From: Alteromonas sp. 1_MG-2023
Lineage (GTDB): Bacteria > Pseudomonadota > Gammaproteobacteria > Enterobacterales > Alteromonadaceae
NCBI RefSeq assembly: GCF_030547075.1
Contig: NZ_JAUOQH010000002.1
Location: 62,001-126,000 of the forward strand
Reading direction: 5' to 3'
Length of the DNA stretch: 64,000 bases
The position numbers and the translations under genes were made by a program. Shown piece by piece: positions 9,836 to 17,995 of this stretch (its first letter is position 1; every line of letters starts with the position of its first letter). The notes under the pieces were generated by a model that was not told the DNA's origin, did not search any database, and worked only from the letters and a program-made list of their open reading frames with translations.

Positions 9836-11899
9836 TTAGATTGAATACTTGATGTTAAAAGAAACGAAGTCTCTGTCTGACAACGCATTGGTAGTACCAA
9901 CACCGCCCCAGAATGCACTATAAGACGCTGTCGCTGACCACTTACTCAAATAGTCAAACGTTAAAGCGAGTGCCGCAGATTTAACATCTTCGGTGAAAAC
10001 ATAGAGAGGATCAGGTGTTGTACCCTCTACATCGTGAGAGAACGTTGCACGAGCTCGAAGGTTAACCCCCGCCATAATATCGTTCCAATCAGCAACGGCG
10101 AGTAGTCTGTAACCCCACGCATCATCAGTGGCAAATGGATTTGTTTCAGGCCCATCTGAAAGCGCTTGATGTAGACCTTCACGGTAGTTACCATCGGCCG
10201 TAGGCTCTAATGATGGTGTACGTGCTGTACCCGGCGCGTTTAAGCGAATAACTTCTGGATCTGGCATATCAACAATATTGACATAACCAAGTTCACCTAA
10301 AAGTACGAAGTTATCAGCGCCAAATTTAGGGCCATAAACGTGTGATGCTGTTAACTGCATCTGCCATGTATCTGAGAATAAGAAACCCTCAGCAGTTTCA
10401 CCAGGCCCAACATCACGTCCAATATTTCCTAATTGAGAAATTCCGTCGAAATCTGGACGAATCCCCGCATTCGCGAGTTGTTGCGGCATACCCATATAGA
10501 GTAGTTCAACATCATCAATTTGTAGCGGTTCATCTACACGGTAAGCAAATTCACCGGCTAACGCAGTTGTACCAACGTTAGTGTTAAAACTTAAACCATA
10601 AAGCTTAATGTCTTCTGGGTAATAAAACTCAGATTGGGTAAACGCACCTAATTCAGTGATGTTATCGCGATTAACTTCATTCGTAGCCAAGAATGCTAAG
10701 TCAGAAGCAATACCTTCGTCAGTAAAGTCTGATGTAATACCTGAAATTAATGGACGTTGGCTATGATAGTTAATGTGATAGAAACTGATTTCAGACTCAT
10801 TCAACGCTTCTGCAAACCAAGTCACACGTAAACCGTATTGACCTTGGTCGTCGGCGTCTTTATGCGCTTTGTCAGAATATCCGCGAATAGCCACTTTAGT
10901 TGGGTATGCTAAGTACGCTGAAGCAATATCAGAGGCATTCCCGCCAGCACGCAACATATCGCCGTAGCCGTTAAGCGCAGATAAAAGGTGGTCTAAATCG
11001 ATATCAGGGTTACCACTGAAACCTAGCTGGACGTTTTGACGTTGACCGCCCTCACCTGCAAAGTCGTTACCTGCAAAGTAGCTTCCAGAAACTGGCAACC
11101 AGCTGCGTTCCCATTCATATTGATAATAACCAGAAACGCTTAACGTATCGGACAAACCTAAAGACGCGTAAACCATTCCTACTGGAATGAATACTTCTTT
11201 AAGTTCTGCACCTGGTGCACGAGCACGGGTAACGTCAACTGGGTTTGTTGTATTGATACCATGCTGAATGAAAGTGCTTTCTCCCCAGCTGATAACTTGA
11301 CGCCCTACGCGAAGCGTTAGTGGCTTATCGCCAACCCACCAATCGCCGTAGAAAAATGCATCGTAAAGTCTTACATCAGTACACAATAAATCTTTTGCTT
11401 CTGGGTCTTGGCAAAGGTCATACTGAGCACCAGTAATGGCGTTAGTATTAGGACGATCACCGTCCATTTGCTCAAAATCATAGAACCAAAAACCACGCGC
11501 GAAGAAACCAAAATCGCCGAAGTTAATATCTAGTTCATGGTTACCTGAAATTTGCGTTGCAAAAGCATCACCTGGATCGTGAGACAAATTTCCTAGGTCA
11601 CCATTGGTTGAGTAACCGCCGTCAGCTAGCGCCCATACGTCGCTACTAGGATAAAGTGGATTAAATGCAGCATGGTAGCCTGACCAATCAAACTGTGCGT
11701 GATTACTATTTCCGATAAGACTGTAATCTCTAGACTCGGTACGAATACTAGTCGCAGCAGTGATTGTAGAATCAAGAGAAATGCTAACATCACCTACTTG
11801 CCAATTAGCGGCGTTAGCAGGAAGTGCGGCAGCACCCAAAAGGGTTAGCACACCTACAGCAACAGGTGACATCTTAAAAGCGTGAGGCCTATTTATCAT
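9836..11899 (-). CDS. DUF1302 family outer-membrane beta-barrel protein
   Basis: This is a predicted outer-membrane barrel of 687 residues with a signal peptide ending near PANAANWQVGD. It has alternating aromatic-rich strands throughout (for example LDINFGDFGFFARGFWFYDF) and a C-terminal strand ending FNIKYSI, as barrel proteins often do. The open frame extends further upstream to 11995, but the ATG at 11897-11899 has a GGGAG ribosome site 9 bases before it and begins the signal peptide, so I use that. It is the first gene of the operon with DUF1329, the propeller and the RND pump, and probably forms the outer-membrane exit or entry port. Barrel assignment is firm; cargo is unknown. Confidence 0.92.
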   Translation of the reverse strand: MINRPHAFKMSPVAVGVLTLLGAAALPANAANWQVGDVSISLDSTITAATSIRTESRDYSLIGNSNHAQFDWSGYHAAFNPLYPSSDVWALADGGYSTNGDLGNLSHDPGDAFATQISGNHELDINFGDFGFFARGFWFYDFEQMDGDRPNTNAITGAQYDLCQDPEAKDLLCTDVRLYDAFFYGDWWVGDKPLTLRVGRQVISWGESTFIQHGINTTNPVDVTRARAPGAELKEVFIPVGMVYASLGLSDTLSVSGYYQYEWERSWLPVSGSYFAGNDFAGEGGQRQNVQLGFSGNPDIDLDHLLSALNGYGDMLRAGGNASDIASAYLAYPTKVAIRGYSDKAHKDADDQGQYGLRVTWFAEALNESEISFYHINYHSQRPLISGITSDFTDEGIASDLAFLATNEVNRDNITELGAFTQSEFYYPEDIKLYGLSFNTNVGTTALAGEFAYRVDEPLQIDDVELLYMGMPQQLANAGIRPDFDGISQLGNIGRDVGPGETAEGFLFSDTWQMQLTASHVYGPKFGADNFVLLGELGYVNIVDMPDPEVIRLNAPGTARTPSLEPTADGNYREGLHQALSDGPETNPFATDDAWGYRLLAVADWNDIMAGVNLRARATFSHDVEGTTPDPLYVFTEDVKSAALALTFDYLSKWSATASYSAFWGGVGTTNALSDRDFVSFNIKYSI

Positions 11900-12155
11900 A
11901 TTTTTATACTCCCTAGTCGACGCACAAGGCGGCGTGACATCGTGATCAACCATAACGATTAACAAAATGATTACATCATTTTGCCACTTTCGCAAGAAGT
12001 AATCGTACCAGTTAACAAAATTTACAACATTAGTCGTATCAAATAGTTATTGCTTTGTGGGGACTATAAAAGAGACTTATCCGAAAGGTGTAGACAAATG
12101 CCGAGGTTTCTAAAGTTTAGTCTAAAAATCAACCAACGGTCTAACTTTGTTAATT
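11900..12155 (-). promoter_or_regulatory. Upstream region of the DUF1302 operon
   Basis: The 256-bp gap carries the promoter of the minus-strand envelope operon. It contains a 21-bp palindrome at 11963-11983 and AT-rich segments suitable for a promoter around 12000-12070. I cannot fix -35 and -10 boxes with confidence. Confidence 0.5.
11963..11983. promoter_or_regulatory. Perfect 9-3-9 palindrome, candidate operator of the DUF1302 operon
   Basis: The arms CAAAATGAT and ATCATTTTG are exactly complementary around a TAC centre. The site lies 64 bp upstream of the DUF1302 start codon, where a dimeric repressor or activator would act. No T-tract follows, so a terminator is unlikely. The cognate regulator is not identifiable in the window. 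Confidence 0.6.
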
Positions 12156-12398
12156 TTAACGTAATCGTTCGAAAGCTTTAATTTTACGGTTGGTATCGAC
12201 GACCATGCGAAAACGGCCAATAACACCTTGAGAGGTAATGAATTGTTTTATTCTGCTAGAAGGGACTTGTACGCTGGTGCCATTTTCCGCCACCATAACG
12301 ACATTGGGCATGGTACCAGAGTACAGTGCCTCACATTGAATGTAAGGCACATTAACTGAAAAATAATAAACGGTATCAGTGGCTAGAATGGTTGTCAT
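12156..12398 (-). CDS. DUF2835 family small protein
   Basis: An 80-residue cytoplasmic protein of the DUF2835 family, with a conserved core including VPSSRIKQFITSQGVIGRF and a final basic stretch. Function is unknown. Its ATG (12396-12398) lies inside the end of pepN and the two frames overlap by 23 bases, which suggests translational coupling. DUF2835 next to pepN is a recurrent arrangement in gammaproteobacteria. Confidence 0.85.
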   Translation of the reverse strand: MTTILATDTVYYFSVNVPYIQCEALYSGTMPNVVMVAENGTSVQVPSSRIKQFITSQGVIGRFRMVVDTNRKIKAFERLR

Positions 12399-15036
12399 AA
12401 GCCAAGCTTTTGCTCACTTTTTCAAACACATCTTTACTCAAACCTTTATGATTTAATAATCGGCCTAGTTGCGCTTTCATCAGGTCCTGATGTGACTCTG
12501 CAAATCCTTGCCATTGAATCAAAGGAGTGACAATTCGTGCAGCAACCTGAGGGTTTATGGCATCTAATTTAATAAGGTAATCGGTAACGAACTTATACCC
12601 TTCCCCGTTCAGGTCATGAAAGCGCTCGCTGTTGTAAAAGGCAAAGCTTCCAATAAGTGAACGCACCCGATTAGGGTTACCCATACTAAATTGAGGATGT
12701 TCGCTAAGCATAGTGATCGTAGCAAGTATATCTTCACGGGGTTGGGTCGCATGTAAAGCGAACCATTTATCGAGCACTAACGGATCGTGACGCCATTTTT
12801 CCTCAAACTTAGCCATCAAACTTTCAAACGCGTCCGTCGGTAAGGATTGCGCAGCTTTCAACGCACCGAGTGTATCTGTCATGTTATCGGTGTTATCAAA
12901 CTGGGATATCACTAAGTCTTGATGCTGCGGTAAACGGGCTAAATGCGCTAACAGCACATTTTTACAACGCCTAGCGTTTACCGCGTCTTGTTGATAGGTA
13001 TAGGTTTGCGTTTGAATACTGTTAAAGGCTTTGAGTAGTACTGCTTCCAACTGGGTGGAAAATTGACGACAAAACGCTTTACGTGCATCAATAAGCGGCT
13101 GCACGCTAATGTCGCTTCGCGACTGACACAAGGTTTCAAACGAAGGTACCACCAAGCATTCACTTAAAAGCTCGTTGTTACCAATTTCACTGTCTATTGC
13201 TAAGCGGATACCATTCCAAATATCACTGTCTATCGTGGCAGTAGGGTTTTCGTATAATTCGCTTATACAGCGGTTATACAAAGTTTGCATGGCATCCCAA
13301 CGATTAAACGCATCTTGCGAATAAGTAAAGATAGTAAGTAATGAAGCGGTGTCGAGCTCATTGTGTACTTTTACTGGCGCAGAAAAATTGCCTAAAAGTA
13401 CAGGCGTTAACTTTTTCGCATCACAGGTAATAGTAATAGTTGATTCCGCTGCATCTACTATCAAGAGATCGTTTTTAATTGCACCATTGTCGTCTTGGTA
13501 TTTATTACCCTGCTCATCGATGACCTCGAAGCCCACAGGAATATACAAAGGAAGCTTTTCACTTTGATCTGCTGTACTGGGCGTATGCTGCGTCAACTTG
13601 AAAGTATGAACATAGCCGGTCTTGTCTTTTTCTACGTTCTTTTTAACATTATGTGCAAGAGAGACTTGCGGTGTGCCAGATTGACTATACCAGCGAGAAA
13701 ACTGCGTAAGATCTAAATCAGTCGCTGATTGCATGGCAGAAACAAAGTCATCGCAGGTAACCGCTTGGCCATCATGACGACGGAAGTATTCGTCCATTCC
13801 TTTTCTAAAGCCTTCAGGCCCTAAAAGGGTATGGAACATGCGAATAACTTCTGCGCCTTTATCGTATACCGTCACCGTATAAAAGTTATTCATCTCAATA
13901 ACTTCTTCAGGGCGAATGGGATGGCTCATTGCGCTAGCGTCTTCGGCAAATTGATGCTCTCGCATCACACGTACATGCTTGATACGATTACTTAACGGCG
14001 AAGTCATGTCAGCACTGAATTGCTGGTCTCGAAATACCGTTAGCCCTTCTTTAAGACTGAGCTGGAACCAGTCTCTACAGGTCACTCGGTTGCCGGTCCA
14101 GTTATGGAAGTATTCGTGAGCGATAACAGCTTCTACATTAAAGAAATCATCATCGGTTGCTGAGTCTTGGTCGGCCAGTACAAATTTGCTGTTGAATACA
14201 TTCAGGCCTTTGTTTTCCATGGCGCCCATGTTGAAGAAATCAACGGCCACAATCATATATATGTCGAGGTCGTATTCCAACCCGAATACGTCTTCATCCC
14301 ATTTCATGGCACGCTTTAAAGAGGCTAATGCAAAACTGCCTTGTGATTTCTTACCTTTATCAACATACAGCTCTAATGCCACCTCTTTACCACTTATGGT
14401 GGTATAGGTGTCAGTTAATAAATCGAAGTCGCCTGCCACTAATGCGAACAAATAGCAGGGTTTAGGGTGCGGATCGTGCCAGGTAACGAAGTGTGTACCA
14501 TCAGGGTTTTCGCCACGTTCTACCGGGTTACCATTTGATAACAGCATAGGGAACGATTTATCCCCTATGACTTTTACTGTATAGACTGATAATACGTCAG
14601 GCCTGTCTGGAAAATAGGTAATGCGCCTGAAGCCTTCTGCTTCGCACTGCGTACAATACGCGCCGCCTGAAAGGTACAAGCCTTCTAAGGCTTTGTTATT
14701 TTCAGGGTCGATGTGATTCTCGATTTCTAATTCAAAATCATCAGCATCTACGTTTAGCGTTAACGTTTCATCGTCTAAGGTGTAATCGGTAAAAGGTGTA
14801 CCGTCGATATGAACAGAAACTAATGTCAGCTTATTCCCGTCTAAGATGAGGGGCTGGCGTTTGTGTCCGTCGTTTTTTCCTGTGTCTTTAACCGAATCTT
14901 TAGTAAGCGTGCGTTTAACGCTAAGATTACTCTTTACCACGGTTTTTGTGGGGTGTAAGGAAATAGTCAGGTCGACTAACGGAATAGAAAAAGCGGGCGG
15001 AAGATAATCCGCCCTGCGTTTAGCTGTAACTGACAT
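12376..15036 (-). CDS. pepN: Aminopeptidase N (M1 family)
   Basis: This cytosolic zinc aminopeptidase removes N-terminal residues from peptides in the last steps of protein turnover. The 886 residues include the exopeptidase motif GAMEN near residue 270 and the zinc site HEYFHNWTGNR near residue 305, with the downstream glutamate in LKEGLTVFRDQQF. Length compares well with E. coli PepN (870). I use the ATG at 15034-15036 (MSVTAKRR) because GGAGA precedes it; the frame is open for 10 more codons. It is 33 bp after the NhaC gene and overlaps DUF2835 by 23 bp, so the four genes from the NSS transporter to DUF2835 may be one transcript. Confidence 0.96.
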   Translation of the reverse strand: MSVTAKRRADYLPPAFSIPLVDLTISLHPTKTVVKSNLSVKRTLTKDSVKDTGKNDGHKRQPLILDGNKLTLVSVHIDGTPFTDYTLDDETLTLNVDADDFELEIENHIDPENNKALEGLYLSGGAYCTQCEAEGFRRITYFPDRPDVLSVYTVKVIGDKSFPMLLSNGNPVERGENPDGTHFVTWHDPHPKPCYLFALVAGDFDLLTDTYTTISGKEVALELYVDKGKKSQGSFALASLKRAMKWDEDVFGLEYDLDIYMIVAVDFFNMGAMENKGLNVFNSKFVLADQDSATDDDFFNVEAVIAHEYFHNWTGNRVTCRDWFQLSLKEGLTVFRDQQFSADMTSPLSNRIKHVRVMREHQFAEDASAMSHPIRPEEVIEMNNFYTVTVYDKGAEVIRMFHTLLGPEGFRKGMDEYFRRHDGQAVTCDDFVSAMQSATDLDLTQFSRWYSQSGTPQVSLAHNVKKNVEKDKTGYVHTFKLTQHTPSTADQSEKLPLYIPVGFEVIDEQGNKYQDDNGAIKNDLLIVDAAESTITITCDAKKLTPVLLGNFSAPVKVHNELDTASLLTIFTYSQDAFNRWDAMQTLYNRCISELYENPTATIDSDIWNGIRLAIDSEIGNNELLSECLVVPSFETLCQSRSDISVQPLIDARKAFCRQFSTQLEAVLLKAFNSIQTQTYTYQQDAVNARRCKNVLLAHLARLPQHQDLVISQFDNTDNMTDTLGALKAAQSLPTDAFESLMAKFEEKWRHDPLVLDKWFALHATQPREDILATITMLSEHPQFSMGNPNRVRSLIGSFAFYNSERFHDLNGEGYKFVTDYLIKLDAINPQVAARIVTPLIQWQGFAESHQDLMKAQLGRLLNHKGLSKDVFEKVSKSLAYDNHSSH

Positions 15037-15069
15037 AGAGTCTCCTAAAACAGAAAGTCTACGCAACTA

Positions 15070-16551
15070 TTATTGGTTTGCTTCGCCAGGTTGTTTTGCA
15101 TAATCTGGAGGTGTTAGGCGAAGAATTTTAATTCCTAAGTAGGCGTAGATAATAGCAAGAATTGGGTTTATTACGTTAAAGAACGCATAGAAAACATAGT
15201 CGAATGGGTTTACTAACAGCACACTGTGCATGTAGGCACCACACGTGTTCCAAGGAATAAGTGGCGACGTTAATGTACCGCCATCTTCAAGACTTCTAGA
15301 TAGATTTAATTGGTGTAATCCACGCTTTTCATACTCTTCTTTGTACATACGACCAGGCATCACGATAGAAATGTATTGATCGGCAGTCACTAAGTTGGTC
15401 GCAAAACACGTAAGAATAGTTCTGCTTACCATATCACCGGCCGACTTTGCGCCTAATAAAATAGCAGAAACTGCACGCTTCAATAGCCCTACTCTTTCAA
15501 GTACCGCACCAAATGACATGGCGCAAATAATTAACCATATCGTATTGAGCATTGACGACATACCACCACGAGAAAGCAAGCTATTCAAGTTTTCATCAGG
15601 GGTTGAGAAACTTACGCCGTCAAACAAAGCTGTCCATACCACTTTCAACGCACCAATGGTGGCGCTGTCGTCTGGGCTTGCCATGCTAGCTACCACATCA
15701 TCTTGAAATAGAACAGCCCACACTGCGCCCAATAGTGCGCCGATAGATACAGCTGGAAATGCAGGTACTTTCTTAACAGCAAGGGTTAGCAATACAACCA
15801 GTGGTACCAATAAATACCAGCCTAAATCGAAAGATTCATTTAGCAAAATTTGCATTTGTTCAATTTGATCCGCTTTCGCTTCACCAGATTCGCTAAAACC
15901 CAGTACAACAAACAAAATCAGAGCAAGAATAAAACTAGGTACGGTAGTCCAAAGCATGTAGCGAATATGTTCAAATAAATCGGTACCCACTACCGCAGGC
16001 GCTAAGTTTGTGGTTTCAGACAGCGGAGAAATTTTATCACCAAAATAGGCCCCAGAAACCACAGCACCTGCAGTAATAGCAGCTGACATATCCATACCAG
16101 CAGCCACGCCCATCAGAGCCACACCTACGGTGGCCGCTGTAGTCCAAGAACTACCAATACTCATGGCAACCACAGCGCAAATTAAGCACGCGGCAGCATA
16201 AAAGAATGATGGGTTTAACAACTCTAGACCAAAATAGATAAGCGTAGGTACCGTACCGGCTAACATCCACGTACCAATAAGCGAACCTACGGCCAATAGA
16301 ATTAAACACGCACCTAACGACATTGAAATACCGTTAACAATGCCTTTTTCAATGGTTTTCCAACTGTACCCGTTTTTCATGCCAATGATGGCGGCAAGAC
16401 CCATCGCTAGTAATAAGGCAATTTGGTTTGGACCATAAGATGAGTTATCTGCAAACAAATAAACGGCACTTCCCATCATTAGCACGAGAGCAACAATGGG
16501 AATGAGGGCGTCAAATAATGAAGGTTCTTTTAATTCTTTAGTCGTTGTCAT
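15070..16551 (-). CDS. nhaC: Na+/H+ antiporter, NhaC family
   Basis: This 493-residue integral membrane protein has about 11-12 hydrophobic segments and the NhaC-type signatures SIGSSWTTAATVGVALMG and GAYFGDKISPLSETTNLAP. It exchanges sodium for protons across the inner membrane, a common need in marine bacteria. It lies 23 bp downstream of a sodium-coupled NSS transporter gene and 33 bp upstream of pepN. Expelling the sodium brought in by that transporter would be a sensible joint role, though this is inference. Exact substrate range (Na+, Li+ or organic exchange) cannot be read from sequence. Confidence 0.92.
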   Translation of the reverse strand: MTTTKELKEPSLFDALIPIVALVLMMGSAVYLFADNSSYGPNQIALLLAMGLAAIIGMKNGYSWKTIEKGIVNGISMSLGACLILLAVGSLIGTWMLAGTVPTLIYFGLELLNPSFFYAAACLICAVVAMSIGSSWTTAATVGVALMGVAAGMDMSAAITAGAVVSGAYFGDKISPLSETTNLAPAVVGTDLFEHIRYMLWTTVPSFILALILFVVLGFSESGEAKADQIEQMQILLNESFDLGWYLLVPLVVLLTLAVKKVPAFPAVSIGALLGAVWAVLFQDDVVASMASPDDSATIGALKVVWTALFDGVSFSTPDENLNSLLSRGGMSSMLNTIWLIICAMSFGAVLERVGLLKRAVSAILLGAKSAGDMVSRTILTCFATNLVTADQYISIVMPGRMYKEEYEKRGLHQLNLSRSLEDGGTLTSPLIPWNTCGAYMHSVLLVNPFDYVFYAFFNVINPILAIIYAYLGIKILRLTPPDYAKQPGEANQ

Positions 16552-16574
16552 TTTTATTATTCTTAAGCCTTAAA

Positions 16575-17909
16575 TCAAAAAACAGAGCGGTAAAACATAA
16601 GTGCGATAATAACTGGGCAGACGAAACGTACGTACCAAGGCCATATTTTCCAAAATAGCCCCTGTTCAGCATTAGCGTCACCTTCTTTAAGCTCGGCTAA
16701 AATGGCATCCCTGCGCCATACCCAACCTGCAAATATACACAATACTAAGCCAAGTAATGGCTGACTATATTCAGTGGTAAGTGCAATCACGAAGCCGAAC
16801 AATGCATTAAAATTGAAAATGATAATACAGCTAAGCACAAAGATAATGGTTGCCATTAACACTACCGCTTTTTTGCGTACCAAACCTTTACTTTCTACCA
16901 TGTACGCAACAGGTACTTCTAGCATAGAAATTGACGACGTTACCGCAGCAATTGCCATAAGGGCGAAGAAAGTAAAGGCAACAAACACACCTACTGAACC
17001 AATCGTATCAAATAAAGCAGGTAATACTTTAAATATAAGCGAATCGCCTTGAATCAAAGCACCTTCAGGCGTAAAGATTTCAACACCATTATGCAGCGCA
17101 ACGTACATGGCAGGAATAATTAGCATACCAGCAATAACGGCAACACCGATGTCGACTAAAGCAACAGAAGCGCCAATGGTGGGCAGGTTTTCATTTTTGC
17201 TTAAATATGAGCCGTAAACCAACATAGTTCCCACACCTAATGACATAGAGAAAAAAGCTTGGCCCATGGCATCAATTAATAAATCAGGATCGAGAATACG
17301 AGAAAAGTCAGGGACGAGATAAGCACTCCAGCCATCAGATGCACCAGGCTGCAAACTTACATAAACGATAAGGGCTAAGATGAGAAGTACCAGTGTGGGC
17401 ATCAGCCTAACTGACCACTTCTCAATACCAGATTTCACACCACCAACAACTATAAATGCCGTTAACGCCATGAATATAAAACAAAAAATAATGTTACGCG
17501 TAACCGATGACGTTAAGAGCCAATCACTTGCCGATTGCATACCCACCATATTAACGGCCGAATCAGCAAAATAAACCAGCATCCAACCACCGACTATGGC
17601 ATAGAATGCCAAGATGAGTGATACCGTGACACAACCCCAAATACCCGTCGCCCGACCTAAAAAGTTACCGGATATTTTACCTAACGCATCCACCATATTG
17701 GAACGTGAACTGCGTCCAATAATAAGTTCTGCCATAAGCACGGGGTAAGCAAGAACAAATGCCAGTAGTAAATAAACCAGAACAAAAGCAGCACCGCCAT
17801 TCGTTGCTACTTTGGTGGGGAACCCCCAAATATTACCGAGACCAACTGCTGAGCCCGCTGCTGCGAGCACGAACCCGATTCGAGAAGAAAACTCGCCTCT
17901 GATAGCCAT
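16575..17909 (-). CDS. Sodium-dependent transporter, NSS/SNF family
   Basis: A 444-residue inner-membrane symporter related to LeuT, about 11 TM segments. The N-terminus has the family signature SAVGLGNIWGFP in TM1 with the sodium-site residues, followed by GGAAFVLVYLL. NSS proteins in bacteria take up amino acids with sodium; the specific amino acid is unknown. It is probably the first gene of the run NSS-nhaC-pepN-DUF2835, all on the minus strand with gaps of 23-33 bp. The terminator of prc lies upstream, so a promoter for this run should lie between 17910 and 17950, or the genes depend on readthrough. Confidence 0.92.
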   Translation of the reverse strand: MAIRGEFSSRIGFVLAAAGSAVGLGNIWGFPTKVATNGGAAFVLVYLLLAFVLAYPVLMAELIIGRSSRSNMVDALGKISGNFLGRATGIWGCVTVSLILAFYAIVGGWMLVYFADSAVNMVGMQSASDWLLTSSVTRNIIFCFIFMALTAFIVVGGVKSGIEKWSVRLMPTLVLLILALIVYVSLQPGASDGWSAYLVPDFSRILDPDLLIDAMGQAFFSMSLGVGTMLVYGSYLSKNENLPTIGASVALVDIGVAVIAGMLIIPAMYVALHNGVEIFTPEGALIQGDSLIFKVLPALFDTIGSVGVFVAFTFFALMAIAAVTSSISMLEVPVAYMVESKGLVRKKAVVLMATIIFVLSCIIIFNFNALFGFVIALTTEYSQPLLGLVLCIFAGWVWRRDAILAELKEGDANAEQGLFWKIWPWYVRFVCPVIIALMFYRSVF

Positions 17910-17953
17910 GTGATTTCCCTTTATTTATTATTGTTGTTAGGTTTATCAGACAC

Positions 17954-17981
17954 AAAAAAAGGGCTGGCCACTGACCAGCCC
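17954..17981 (-). terminator. Rho-independent terminator of the msrC-proQ-prc operon
   Basis: The stem GGGCTGG/CCAGCCC has a 7-base loop and is followed on the minus strand by T7. It sits 15 bp beyond the prc stop codon. Confidence 0.9.
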
Positions 17982-17995
17982 TCTGTCATCAACCT

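Noticed and set aside
12004-12022. FadR-like half-site (AACTGGTACGA on the minus strand) upstream of the DUF1302 operon
   Set aside because: Only one half matches the FadR consensus; too weak to claim control by fatty-acyl signals.
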